DNA of 42,195 nt from Aeromonas caviae (lineage in GTDB: Bacteria > Pseudomonadota > Gammaproteobacteria > Enterobacterales > Aeromonadaceae): positions 1-42,195 of the forward strand of contig NZ_CDBK01000076.1 of assembly GCF_000819785.1 (NCBI RefSeq). The letters run 5' to 3'. Shown one piece after another: positions 8,255 through 19,166 of the stretch. The notes beneath the pieces are model-generated. The model worked only from the letters and a program-made list of their open reading frames with translations. It was not told the DNA's origin and ran no database searches. The position numbers and the translations under genes are program-made. The stretch's first letter is position 1. The number at the start of each line of letters is the position of its first letter.

Positions 8255-9253
8255 ATGCCCCTGCTCGACATACGCAACCTCACCATCGAAATCGACACCC
8301 CCCAGGGCAAGGTCAAGGCGGTGGACAGAGTCAGCCTGACCCTGAACGAGGGGGAGATCCGCGGGCTGGTGGGGGAATCCGGCTCGGGCAAGAGCCTGGT
8401 GGCCAAGGTGATCGTCGGCATCCAGAAGGACAACTGGACGGTGCGCGCCGACCGGATGCGCTTCAACGACATGGATCTGCTGACCATGGCGCCCAAGGAG
8501 CGGCGCCGCATCATGGGGCGGGAGATAGCGATGATCTTCCAGGACCCCATCAGCTGCCTCGACCCCTCGGAGGAGATAGGCACCCAGCTCGAAGAGGCCA
8601 TCCCCACCAGCGCCTTCACCGGCAAGTTCTGGCAGCGCTTCCAGTGGCGCAAGAAGCGGGCCATCGCCCTGCTGCACCGGGTCGGGGTCAAGGATCACCG
8701 CAAGGTCATGCGGGCCTATCCCCACGAGCTGTCGGACGGCATGTGCCAGAAGGTGATGATCGCCATGGCCATCGCCAACCAGCCGCGCCTGCTGGTGGCG
8801 GACGAACCCACCAGCGCCATGGAGTCCACCACCCACTCCCAGATCCTGCGGTTGCTGGACAAGATGAACAAGCTGGGCAATACCACCATCCTCATCATCA
8901 GCAACGACATCGCCGCCATCGCGAACCTGACCGACACCCTCAACATCATGTATTGCGGCCAGATGGTGGAAGTGGGGACCCGGGACCAGATCCTGGAATC
9001 CCCTCACCACCCCTATACGGATGCCCTTCTCAAGTCCATCCCGGACTTTGACAAGCTGGTGCGCCACAAGTCCCGGCTCGAGACCCTGCCCGGGGTGATA
9101 CCGCCGCTGCAGCATCTGCCCATCGGCTGCCGCCTCGGCCCACGCTGCCCCTACGCCCAGAAGCAGTGCGTGCAGACGCCGCTGATGAGCAAGGTCAAGG
9201 GGCATCAGTTCAGTTGCCACTTCCCGCTCAACATGGAAGAACCGAAGAAATGA
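8255..9253 (+). CDS. sapD: SapD, Sap transporter ATPase (with altered H-switch)
   Basis: ABC ATPase, 332 residues. Walker A GESGSGKS is at 40-47 and the Q-loop is in MIFQDP. The signature is LSDGMCQK (159-166), a degenerate form of LSGGQ as in other SapD. Walker B is LLVADEP with D183-E184. The residue that is normally the H-switch His is Asn217 (IISND). The C-terminal oligopeptide-transporter extension [16 protein letters not shown], with its conserved cysteines, is present. The ATG at 8255 follows GGGAGACATT; the preceding codons TTG CTG are not used. In E. coli SapD also supports Trk potassium uptake; whether that holds here is unknown. Confidence 0.94.
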   Translation: MPLLDIRNLTIEIDTPQGKVKAVDRVSLTLNEGEIRGLVGESGSGKSLVAKVIVGIQKDNWTVRADRMRFNDMDLLTMAPKERRRIMGREIAMIFQDPISCLDPSEEIGTQLEEAIPTSAFTGKFWQRFQWRKKRAIALLHRVGVKDHRKVMRAYPHELSDGMCQKVMIAMAIANQPRLLVADEPTSAMESTTHSQILRLLDKMNKLGNTTILIISNDIAAIANLTDTLNIMYCGQMVEVGTRDQILESPHHPYTDALLKSIPDFDKLVRHKSRLETLPGVIPPLQHLPIGCRLGPRCPYAQKQCVQTPLMSKVKGHQFSCHFPLNMEEPKK

Positions 9254-9335
9254 ACCGGCACCAGACCCTGATCCGGGGCACCTGCCCGCCCCGTCAGCCC
9301 CTCTATCCGGCGAGCACACCCAAGGAGACCACGTC

Positions 9336-10121
9336 GTGACCGAACCTTCCCTGTTGCAGGTCAGGGGCCTGTGCAAGACCTACCAGAACCGCACCGGCCT
9401 GTTCAGGCGCCGCGCGGTGGAGGCGATAAAGCCCCTCTCGTTCGATCTCGAAGTGGGCCAGACCCTGGCCATCGTCGGGGAGGCGGGCTCGGGCAAGAGC
9501 ACCCTGGCCCGCATTCTGGCTGGCATGATTGAACCGAGCGGCGGGGAGATCGCCATCGAGGGGCAACCCATGGTCCACGGCGATTACCAGACACGCTGCA
9601 AGCTGCTGCGGATGATCTTCCAGGACCCCAACACCTCCCTTAACCGGAAAATCCGGGTCGGCCAGATCCTGGAGACCCCCCTTCGCCTCAACACGGCCCT
9701 GAGCGAGGAGGAGCGCCGGGAGAAGGTGATCCAGACCCTGCGCATGGTGGGCATGCTGCCCGACCACGCCCTCTTCTATCCCCAGATGCTCTCCGCCGGC
9801 CAGCAGCAGCGGGTGGGGCTGGCACGGGCGCTCATCCTCAATCCCAAGATAGTGGTGGCGGACGAGGCACTCTCGACCTTGGATATTTCGGTACGCTCCC
9901 AGATCATCAACCTGCTGCTGGAGATGCAGGAGACCATGGGGCTGAGCTATGTGCTGGTGGCCAACGATCTGGGGATCGTCAGCCACATCAGCGACGAGGT
10001 GCTGGTGATGCACGAAGGGCGTGTGGTGGAGCGCGGCAAGACCTTGCGGGTCTTCGCCGACCCCCAGCACGACGTCACCCGCCGCCTCATTCAGAACTAC
10101 AACAACGAATACCGCCGCTGA
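9336..10121 (+). CDS. sapF: SapF, Sap transporter ATPase (with altered H-switch)
   Basis: ABC ATPase, 261 residues, partner of SapD. Walker A is GEAGSGKS (48-55), the Q-loop is in MIFQDP, the signature is LSAGQQQRV (152-160), and Walker B is VVADEA with D176-E177. Where most ABC ATPases have His in the H-switch, this protein has Asn210 (LVANDLG). The start is GTG at 9336 with AAGGAG 8 bases upstream. It overlaps by GTGA with the end of a 29-codon ORF that begins at the sapD stop. It is the last gene of sapABCDF. The hairpin 35 bases downstream has its U-tract on the other strand, so no clear terminator for sapF is seen. Confidence 0.94.
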   Translation: MTEPSLLQVRGLCKTYQNRTGLFRRRAVEAIKPLSFDLEVGQTLAIVGEAGSGKSTLARILAGMIEPSGGEIAIEGQPMVHGDYQTRCKLLRMIFQDPNTSLNRKIRVGQILETPLRLNTALSEEERREKVIQTLRMVGMLPDHALFYPQMLSAGQQQRVGLARALILNPKIVVADEALSTLDISVRSQIINLLLEMQETMGLSYVLVANDLGIVSHISDEVLVMHEGRVVERGKTLRVFADPQHDVTRRLIQNYNNEYRR

Positions 10122-10153
10122 TCCCGCGGCGCGTTTCCCCTTGCGCCAGACAT

Positions 10154-10190
10154 AAAAAAACCCGGCCTGATGTCTCATCAGTCGCCGGGG
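10154..10190 (-). terminator. Rho-independent terminator of miaE
   Basis: On the minus strand a stem pairs CCCGGC plus CTGATG with their complements around loop AGA, and is followed directly by a run of seven T. It ends transcription of the leftward miaE gene. The rightward strand has no U-tract after the stem. Confidence 0.85.
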
Positions 10191-10259
10191 GATTGCGCTC
10201 AAAAAGTGATTGCGTCGCTCGTAGTAGGAACAGGGGAATGGTAGGCAGCCCCCGTCACC

Positions 10260-11018
10260 TCAACAACTGTCAGATCTGACAGGCAGTCCGCTATGGAACC
10301 GGAATTGCGGATCCGGCGAACAGATGAGCTCGGCCTCCAGGCGACCGAAGAAGGCCACCCGCTCGCTGATGTCTTCGTCTGCGAACGTCTGTGCCAGGGC
10401 CAGGTAGTCCTGATAGTGACGCGCCTCCGAGCGCAGCAGGGAGACATAGAAGCGGCCAAGCTCCTCGTCCAGATGAGGGGCCAGCCTGGCAAAACGCTCG
10501 CAGGATCGCGCTTCGATATAGGCACCGATGATCATCTTGTCCACCACGGCCGCCGGCTCGTAGGTGCGCACATGGGTCAGCAGGCTGCGGGCATAGCGGG
10601 AGGCGGTGACGGGACCATAGGGGATGCCCCGTGCGGCCATGATCTCCAGCACCTGCTCGAAGTGGTGCAACTCCTCCTGGATGAGGCGCACCATGGGGAA
10701 CAGCAGGGGATTGCGCTCCAGCTCGGCAAACACGCTCCTGTCTGATTCGCCCATGGTGCGCTTGCCGAGGATCTCCGCCTTCTCCGGCAAGGCATCGAGC
10801 TCCCGGTAGAAGGTCAGCTTGGGCAGCAGGTGACGCTTCTCCTTGGGCAGGCAGTAGCGGCGCACCAGGCTGTGGGCGGTGAGTGCCGCCTTGTTCTCGC
10901 AGTTTGCGTGATCGATAAGCAGGGTCGGCAACTGGGCGGGATCCCGCGCCATTTCCACCCACTCATCCGGGGTCTCGCAATGCAGGAACTGGCGAACGGG
11001 GGCTAACAGGTCATCCAT
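10260..11018 (-). CDS. miaE: MiaE, tRNA 2-methylthio-N6-isopentenyl-adenosine hydroxylase
   Basis: Non-haem diiron monooxygenase, 252 residues, that hydroxylates ms2i6A37 in tRNA. Ferritin-like iron ligands are visible: Glu41 (ANCENKAA), the EELHH motif at about 115-119 and the ExxH motif in SEARH at 198-201, with a further Glu in IEARSCERF. The strings EELHHFEQVLEIMAARGIPY and IIGAYIEARSCERFA are diagnostic. The ATG at 11018 is chosen (MDDLLAPVRQFLHC) because GAGAG lies about 5 bases upstream and it matches the family. A GTG at 11045 or ATG at 11030 would lengthen the protein slightly. The enzyme needs O2 and is absent from E. coli K-12 but present in Salmonella and Pseudomonas. Single-gene unit with its own terminator. 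Confidence 0.93.
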   Translation of the reverse strand: MDDLLAPVRQFLHCETPDEWVEMARDPAQLPTLLIDHANCENKAALTAHSLVRRYCLPKEKRHLLPKLTFYRELDALPEKAEILGKRTMGESDRSVFAELERNPLLFPMVRLIQEELHHFEQVLEIMAARGIPYGPVTASRYARSLLTHVRTYEPAAVVDKMIIGAYIEARSCERFARLAPHLDEELGRFYVSLLRSEARHYQDYLALAQTFADEDISERVAFFGRLEAELICSPDPQFRFHSGLPVRSDSC

Positions 11019-11111
11019 CTGAACTCTCATCTGTTGATACGACACGCGGCGCCTGGCGCCGGGGGGCCTATGCTAACGGATCCCGCCCGGCCTGCCCACC
11101 GCCATCATGGC

Positions 11112-12122
11112 TCAGCCCGTCAGACGCCTGAGGGAGTCGCGGCGGATCAGGGTGCCGCTGAAGGCGGGCAGTGCGTCCTGGCTCCCCTCCTCCACCATGG
11201 TGATCAGGCGATTGATGGTCTCCTGGATCATCCCGTTCACCGGCATCTTGACGCTCGACAGCGCGGGAATGACGTAAGGGGCCAGGGGGATGTCGTCAAA
11301 CCCCACCACCGAGACCTCGTCAGGCACCATCACACCGGCTTCGTGCAGCCGTTTGATGGCCCCGATCGCCATGTCATCGTTGCTGGCCACCAGGGCGCTG
11401 AAGCGAGCGCCTCGCGCCAGCAAGGCCGAGACGGCGGCCGCGCCACAGGCGGGGGTCCATTTGCCGGGGGCGATCAAGGTCTCCTGCACCGGGATGCCGT
11501 GCCGGATCAGCGCCTGCCGGTAACCGGCCAGGCGCTCGGCGCCGGTGGGGGAATCCGCAGAGCCTGCAATGAAGGCGATCTCCCTGTGCCCCATGGCCAC
11601 CAGCTTGTCCACCACCGCCTCCGCCGCCGCCTGCTGATCCGCATAGACGCAGTGGGCCGGATGGCGGCTCAGACGCCGGTTGAGCACCATGATGGGCTGC
11701 TCATGCTGCTCGATGATCTCGTCCATCTCCTCCACCCCAAGAAAACGTGGATAGATGATGACGCCATCGCAACGGGAATCGAGCAGATACTGGATGGCCT
11801 GGCGCTCCTCGTCGGCGCTGTGCTTGCCGTCCGCCAGTATGAGCTGGCGCCCCCGATCCTCGGTCATCCGCGCCACCTGGGAGAGCAGCTCGCCGAAGTA
11901 GACGCCGTGGTAGAGGGTGTTGGTGACCACCAGTCCCAGGGTCCGGGTGTGCCTGGTCGCCAGCTGCCTCGCCACCAGGTTGGGGCGATAGCCGCACTCC
12001 TCGATGGCCTGCTGCACCCGGTCCCGGGTCTCCTGGCTGGTGTAACCATTGCCCGACAACACCCGGGAGACCGTCGCCTTCGACACCCCTGCCCGCCTTG
12101 CCACCTCCAGCATCGTCGTCAT
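11112..12122 (-). CDS. ascG: AscG, LacI-family repressor of the asc beta-glucoside operon
   Basis: LacI/GalR repressor, 336 residues, the same length as E. coli AscG. The helix-turn-helix MTTMLEVARRAGVSKATVSRVL is followed by the hinge and a periplasmic-binding-type effector domain (LGLVVTNTLYHGVYFGELL, MVLNRRL, ALVASNDDMAIGA, VSVVGFDDIPLAPY). The ATG at 12122 follows GGGAG. It is divergent from ascFB with a shared 253-base control region holding a perfect palindrome that fits a LacI-family operator. It should repress ascFB until a beta-glucoside or its phosphate is present. A short GCAGT-GT-ACTGC inverted repeat lies in its leader near 12150-12161. Confidence 0.93.
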   Translation of the reverse strand: MTTMLEVARRAGVSKATVSRVLSGNGYTSQETRDRVQQAIEECGYRPNLVARQLATRHTRTLGLVVTNTLYHGVYFGELLSQVARMTEDRGRQLILADGKHSADEERQAIQYLLDSRCDGVIIYPRFLGVEEMDEIIEQHEQPIMVLNRRLSRHPAHCVYADQQAAAEAVVDKLVAMGHREIAFIAGSADSPTGAERLAGYRQALIRHGIPVQETLIAPGKWTPACGAAAVSALLARGARFSALVASNDDMAIGAIKRLHEAGVMVPDEVSVVGFDDIPLAPYVIPALSSVKMPVNGMIQETINRLITMVEEGSQDALPAFSGTLIRRDSLRRLTG

Positions 12123-12204
12123 TGTGTTCTCCCTTGCTCGTAACGGGGCGCAGTGTACTGCACCGCCCCCGGCTTGTCGTCGCACGAATGGCGTGCAGGC
12201 CCGG

Positions 12205-12226
12205 GTTCAGTGATCTCATTCACGGA
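12205..12226 (+). promoter_or_regulatory. CRP-like site upstream of ascFB
   Basis: AGTGATCTCATTCACG at 12209-12224 matches TGTGA-N6-TCACA at 8 of 10 core positions. It lies about 75 bases upstream of the AscG operator and about 160 bases before ascF. Cyclic-AMP control fits a sugar PTS operon. Confidence 0.6.
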
Positions 12227-12280
12227 TCCGGACGCTCGCTGCACAAGATGCTTGTCTCCCACGCTCAGGCCGCGCACTCT

Positions 12281-12300
12281 ATGTGGAACCGGTTCCACAT
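12281..12300. promoter_or_regulatory. AscG operator, perfect 20-bp palindrome
   Basis: ATGTGGAACC followed by its exact reverse complement GGTTCCACAT. The central AACCGGTT core is the typical LacI/GalR family operator centre and fits the neighbouring AscG repressor. It lies 76 bases before the ascF start. I did not find a clear -10/-35 pair in the GC-rich stretch between operator and gene. Confidence 0.8.
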
Positions 12301-12375
12301 TCAGTTTCATGCGCGTTCCCGCCCTTCGCGGCGGCGGGGGCGAGCAGGCCCACTTGGTTAAAAGGATCTACCTCG

Positions 12376-13830
12376 ATGTCAAAAAACTATGCGGCTCTGG
12401 CCGGTACCGTCATCACCGCACTCGGCGGCGCCGACAATGTCGTCGCCGTGACCCACTGCATGACGCGGCTGCGCTTTGTGCTCGGCGATCCCGCCCGGGT
12501 CAATGGCCCTGCCCTCAAGGCGATCACGGGCGTGCTCGGGGTGGTGCAGGCGGACAACCAGTGTCAGGTGATCATCGGCAACACCGTCTCCCACGCCTAT
12601 CGCGAAGTGCTGGCCCTGCTGCCCCAGGGTGGCGGGCAGACTCCGCTTCCGGAGGCTTCCGCTGGCTGGAGCCTGCGCCGCATGGGCGCCGCCATCCTCG
12701 ACGCCCTGATCGGCACCATGTCCCCCCTCATCCCGGCCATCATCGGCGGCTCCATGCTCAAGCTGCTGGCCATGGTGCTGGAGATGACCGGCGTGCTGGA
12801 GAAAGGCTCCTCGACCCTCACCATCCTCACGGTGGCCGGGGATGGGGCCTTCTTCTTCCTGCCCCTGATGGTGGCCGCCTCCGCCGCCGTCAAGTTCAAG
12901 ACCAACATGTCCCTGGCCATCGCCATCGCAGGCGTGCTGGTGCACCCCAGCTTCATCGAGCTGATGGCCAGAGCCGCCGAAGGGGAGCAGGTGACTTTCG
13001 CCCTGGTCCCGGTGACCGCGGTCAAATACACCTACACCGTCATTCCGGCGCTGGTGATGACCTGGTGCCTCTCCTACATCGAGGGCTGGGTCGACCGCAT
13101 CACCCCGGCGGTCACCAAGAACTTCCTCAAACCCATGCTGATCGTGCTGATCGCGGCACCGCTCGCCATCCTCTTCATCGGCCCCGTCGGCATCTGGATT
13201 GGCACCGCCATCTCCGGCCTGGTCTACACGGTCCACGACTACCTGGGCTGGCTGTCGGTGGCCATCATGGGGGCGCTCTGGCCCCTGCTGGTGATGACCG
13301 GCATGCACCGCGTCTTCACCCCGACCATCATCCAGACCATCGCCGAGACCGGCAAGGAAGGCATGGTCATGCCCTCCGAAATCGGCGCCAATCTCTCTCT
13401 TGGCGGCTCGTCCCTGGCGGTGGCCTGGCGCACCCGTAACCCGGAACTGCGCCAGACGGCGCTCGCGGCGGCCGCCTCCGCCATCATGGCGGGGATCTCC
13501 GAACCCGCACTCTACGGTGTGGCCCTGCGCCTCAAGCGTCCGCTCATCGCGAGCCTCATCAGCGGCTTTGTCTGCGGTGCCGTCGCCGGCATGGCGGGGC
13601 TCGCCAGCCACTCCATGGCCGCCCCCGGGCTCTTTACCAGCGTGCAGTTCTTCGATCCGGCCAACCCCATGACCATCGCCTGGGTGTTCGGCGTGATGGC
13701 CCTCTCGGTGGTGCTCTCCTTCGTGCTGACTCTGGTGATGGGGTTCGAGGACATCCCGGTCGAGAGCCCGGCCCCCCGCGCCGCGCCCGTGCAACCCGTC
13801 GCCACCAGCCAGGCGCAGGCCGGGCTGTGA
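12376..13830 (+). CDS. ascF: AscF, beta-glucoside-specific PTS enzyme IIBC
   Basis: PTS permease of 484 residues (E. coli AscF 485) for salicin, arbutin or cellobiose. The EIIB domain at residues 1-90 carries the phosphorylated Cys28 in AVTHCMTRLRF. The EIIC domain follows, with about ten membrane helices and the family stretch GGSMLKLLAMVLEM and EIGANLSLGGSSLAVAWR. The protein ends after EIIC, so EIIA-Glc (Crr) from elsewhere must donate phosphate. AAGGA lies about 10 bases before the ATG. It is first in ascFB, under AscG, and phosphorylates the sugar during uptake for AscB to cleave. Confidence 0.94.
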   Translation: MSKNYAALAGTVITALGGADNVVAVTHCMTRLRFVLGDPARVNGPALKAITGVLGVVQADNQCQVIIGNTVSHAYREVLALLPQGGGQTPLPEASAGWSLRRMGAAILDALIGTMSPLIPAIIGGSMLKLLAMVLEMTGVLEKGSSTLTILTVAGDGAFFFLPLMVAASAAVKFKTNMSLAIAIAGVLVHPSFIELMARAAEGEQVTFALVPVTAVKYTYTVIPALVMTWCLSYIEGWVDRITPAVTKNFLKPMLIVLIAAPLAILFIGPVGIWIGTAISGLVYTVHDYLGWLSVAIMGALWPLLVMTGMHRVFTPTIIQTIAETGKEGMVMPSEIGANLSLGGSSLAVAWRTRNPELRQTALAAAASAIMAGISEPALYGVALRLKRPLIASLISGFVCGAVAGMAGLASHSMAAPGLFTSVQFFDPANPMTIAWVFGVMALSVVLSFVLTLVMGFEDIPVESPAPRAAPVQPVATSQAQAGL

Positions 13831-13858
13831 CACCCCATTCAGACATGACAAGAGGTAA

Positions 13859-15292
<1,434 letters not shown>

Positions 15293-15327
15293 GGCCCCCC
15301 TCAGTTTCGCCGCAAGGCGCATCCATG

Positions 15328-15355
15328 CAACAGGGGGGCCGAGGCCCCCCTGTTG
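15328..15355. terminator. Strong hairpin between convergent ascB and purF
   Basis: A 13-bp perfect stem (CAACAGGGGGGCC and its complement) with a 2-base nominal loop. Rightward it is followed by TTCATC and leftward by CATGGATG, so there is no real U-tract. Its place between convergent genes fits a bidirectional transcription block, but the mechanism is inferred. Confidence 0.5.
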
Positions 15356-15382
15356 TTCATCACGCTGGCAATCTGAAAACGT

Positions 15383-16903
15383 TTAACTGCCTTCGTTGAA
15401 GATCTCGAGGTTGCTGGTCCCTTCCTGCCACTCGCGCACGGCCTTGTTGTCGTCGCTGCGCAGGGCATTGAGGTGGTCCAGATAACCCTGATCCACGTCG
15501 GAGGTCACATAGTGACCGTTGAAGACCGAGGTCTCGAAGTGGCGCAGCTCGGGGTTGATCTCCCGCACCGCCTCTTCCAGATCTTCCAGATCCTGGAAGA
15601 TGAGGCCGTCGGCACCGATAAGCTTGCACACCTCTTCCACTTCACGGCCATGGGCAATGAGCTCGTTGGCGGTGGGCATGTCGATGCCGTAGACGTTGGG
15701 GAAGCGAATTTCCGGCGCGGCCGAGGCGAAGTAGACCTTGGCGGCCCCTGCTTCACGGGCCATCTGGATGATCTGCTCGGAGGTGGTGCCCCGCACGATG
15801 GAGTCGTCCACCAGCAACACCTTCTTGCCCTTGAATTCGGAGCTGATGGCGTTGAGCTTGCGGCGCACCGACTTCTTGCGCTGGGTCTGGCCCGGCATGA
15901 TGAAGGTACGGCCGATGTAGCGGTTCTTCACGAAGCCCTGACGGTACGGCAGGCCCAGGGTGTGGGCGATTTCCAGCGCCACGTCGCAGGAGGTCTCGGG
16001 GATGGGGATGACCACGTCCACGTCGAGATCGTCCCACTCCCGTGCGATCTTCTGGCCCAGCTTGCGACCCATGTTGAGGCGGGCGGCATAGACGGAGACC
16101 TTGTCGATGAAGGAGTCGGGACGGGCGAAGTAGACGTATTCGAAGATGCAGGGGTTCATCTGCGGGTTCTCCGCACACTGCTCGGAGAAGAGCTGGCCCT
16201 GCTCGGTAATGTAGATGGCCTCGCCCGGGGCGACGTCACGCACCGTCTCGAAGCCGATGGCGTCGAGGGCCACGCTCTCGGAGGCGAGCATGTACTCCAC
16301 CTGCCCCTGCTCGTCGACCCGGCGACCCAGGATCAGCGGGCGAATGCCGTTCGGGTCACGGAACCCGATGAGGCCGTGGCCGATCACCAGAGAGACCACG
16401 GCATAGGCGCCGCGGATCTGCTGGTGTACCTTGCGCACCGCCGAGAAGATATCTTCCGGGCGCAGCGCCATCTTGTCGCACAAGTCCAGCTCGTGGGCCA
16501 GCACGTTCAACAGCACTTCGGAGTCCGAGGTGGTGTTGATGTGGCGGCGGGCCACCTTGAACTGCTGCTCCTTGAGCTCCTTGGCGTTGGTGAGGTTGCC
16601 GTTGTGGGCCAGCACCATGCCGTAGGGGGAGTTCACGTAAAACGGCTGCGCCTCTGCCGCACTGGAGCTGCCTGCGGTGGGATAACGGACGTGTCCGATG
16701 CCGATATTCCCTTTCAGGCGCTGCATGTGGCGCACTTCAAACACATCCTTCACCAGACCGTTGGCCTTGCGTTGCCGGAAGTTTCCACTGTCAATGGTCA
16801 CGATCCCGGCGGCATCCTGTCCCCTGTGCTGCAACACCGTCAAGGCGTCGTAGAGGGCCTGATTGACGGGGGTGGTGCCAACTATACCGACAATACCGCA
16901 CAT
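15383..16903 (-). CDS. purF: PurF, amidophosphoribosyltransferase
   Basis: First enzyme of de novo purine synthesis, forming 5-phosphoribosylamine from PRPP and glutamine. 506 residues (E. coli 505). The N-terminal nucleophile Cys2 follows the initiator Met (MCGIVGIVG) and there is no propeptide. The Ntn glutaminase domain is followed by the phosphoribosyltransferase domain, with the PRPP loop [17 protein letters not shown]. It lies 18 bases behind cvpA with GAGGTAGC before the ATG, the classical cvpA-purF operon. The PurR box upstream of cvpA should repress both. Confidence 0.97.
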   Translation of the reverse strand: MCGIVGIVGTTPVNQALYDALTVLQHRGQDAAGIVTIDSGNFRQRKANGLVKDVFEVRHMQRLKGNIGIGHVRYPTAGSSSAAEAQPFYVNSPYGMVLAHNGNLTNAKELKEQQFKVARRHINTTSDSEVLLNVLAHELDLCDKMALRPEDIFSAVRKVHQQIRGAYAVVSLVIGHGLIGFRDPNGIRPLILGRRVDEQGQVEYMLASESVALDAIGFETVRDVAPGEAIYITEQGQLFSEQCAENPQMNPCIFEYVYFARPDSFIDKVSVYAARLNMGRKLGQKIAREWDDLDVDVVIPIPETSCDVALEIAHTLGLPYRQGFVKNRYIGRTFIMPGQTQRKKSVRRKLNAISSEFKGKKVLLVDDSIVRGTTSEQIIQMAREAGAAKVYFASAAPEIRFPNVYGIDMPTANELIAHGREVEEVCKLIGADGLIFQDLEDLEEAVREINPELRHFETSVFNGHYVTSDVDQGYLDHLNALRSDDNKAVREWQEGTSNLEIFNEGS

Positions 16904-16921
16904 GTCTTTGCTACCTCGAAG

Positions 16922-17413
16922 TCACTGTACCTGTTGAAGAAAACTGGACGAGTTCATCATGAACCCGAAAAACCACTGGATCACCGGCTTGAACTCCGGC
17001 ACCAGCCTGGACGCCACCCACCAGTCGCTCTGGGAGAGGCTGGTGAAGGTATCCATGAAAAACAGCAGGGCGCTGACGATCAGCACCCCGCGAATGGCGC
17101 CAAAACAGACCCCGAGCACCCTGTCTGTGCCGGAAAGCCCGGTCTTTTCCACCAGCAGGCCCACCACGTAGTTCACCACGCTCCCCAGGATCAGGGTCGC
17201 CACGAACAGGGCGGCGATGGCCAGACCGTTGCGAACCATGGCATCGGAGAAAGAGGTGAAATAGACGGCGAGATCGGGATAGAAATGGCTGGCAATGAAA
17301 AAGGCGACGAACCAGGTGACCAGAGACATGGCCTCCTTGAGAAAGCCGCGCACCAGGCTGATGAGGGCGGAGAAACCGACGATGCCGATGATGGCGTAAT
17401 CAATCCAGACCAT
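16922..17413 (-). CDS. cvpA: CvpA family inner-membrane protein
   Basis: A 163-residue CvpA protein with four predicted membrane helices (starting MVWIDYAIIGIVGFSALISL, then RGFLKEAMSLVTWFVAFFIA, a third near 65-85 and a fourth near 100-118). The conserved RGFLKE motif is present. CvpA is needed for colicin V export in E. coli and is linked to envelope homeostasis; the biochemical role is not settled. The ribosome site is poor (GCAGGACATC). It is the first gene of cvpA-purF. Confidence 0.93.
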   Translation of the reverse strand: MVWIDYAIIGIVGFSALISLVRGFLKEAMSLVTWFVAFFIASHFYPDLAVYFTSFSDAMVRNGLAIAALFVATLILGSVVNYVVGLLVEKTGLSGTDRVLGVCFGAIRGVLIVSALLFFMDTFTSLSQSDWWVASRLVPEFKPVIQWFFGFMMNSSSFLQQVQ

Positions 17414-17449
17414 AGAAAAAGATGTCCTGCGAAATTGCGGCGCAGTCTA

Positions 17450-17465
17450 ACAAAAACGATTGCGC
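17450..17465 (-). promoter_or_regulatory. PurR box upstream of cvpA-purF
   Basis: On the minus strand GCGCAATCGTTTTTGT matches the PurR consensus ACGCAAACGTTTTCNT at all but three of 15 informative positions. It lies about 40 bases before the cvpA start, as in E. coli, and would repress when purines are plentiful. The promoter hexamers probably overlap it. Confidence 0.75.
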
Positions 17466-17545
17466 AATGCTTGATAAAATTGTGTTACAGGCCCGAAGGG
17501 AGCTATCCCTTCCCCTTGCGGCGGGTTTCCCGGGCCCAGAATGCA

Positions 17546-17571
17546 CAACGCCATGGCATGCCATGGCGTTG
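17546..17571. terminator. Perfect 26-bp palindrome after serS
   Basis: CAACGCCATGGCA joined directly to its exact complement. It lies 17 bases past the serS stop, between serS and the cvpA promoter region. As RNA it would form a very stable hairpin. Leftward it is followed by TGCATTCTGG, so there is no U-tract. It probably marks the 3' end of the serS message. Confidence 0.5.
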
Positions 17572-17588
17572 TCGTCAGCAACGAGCGC

Positions 17589-18887
<1,299 letters not shown>

Positions 18888-18906
18888 TTACCTACTTTTT
18901 TTAATG

Positions 18907-18950
18907 GGATCTGGGCCCGGGTCATCGTGACCGGGTTGGGAAACAGATCC
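18907..18950 (-). promoter_or_regulatory. Structured leader hairpin ahead of serS
   Basis: A 7-bp outer stem (GGATCTG/CAGATCC) encloses a second stem pairing TGACCGGG with CCCGGGTCA (one bulged G) around a 3-base loop. It ends about 22 bases before the serS start on the leftward transcript. No U-tract follows, only an A-run. It looks like a 5'-leader structure; a regulatory role is a guess. Confidence 0.35.
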
Positions 18951-19166
18951 GGAAGTTAACATCGGTTGGCGCACCCCTTTGCCTTCGGAATCGGGCCTTC
19001 GAAATCAAGAAGATGGTGCAAGGCCAAGACAACCGGGGTCAGACGGGCAGTGTAGCAGACCGCCCCCCCGCCCGAACAGGGACTATTGCGCCCGTTTTTG
19101 CCGGGAGCCTCCTCCCCTGATGCCCTGGCCGTGCCCTTTTCCGGGCAAGGAACCTGAAGGTCTTTC

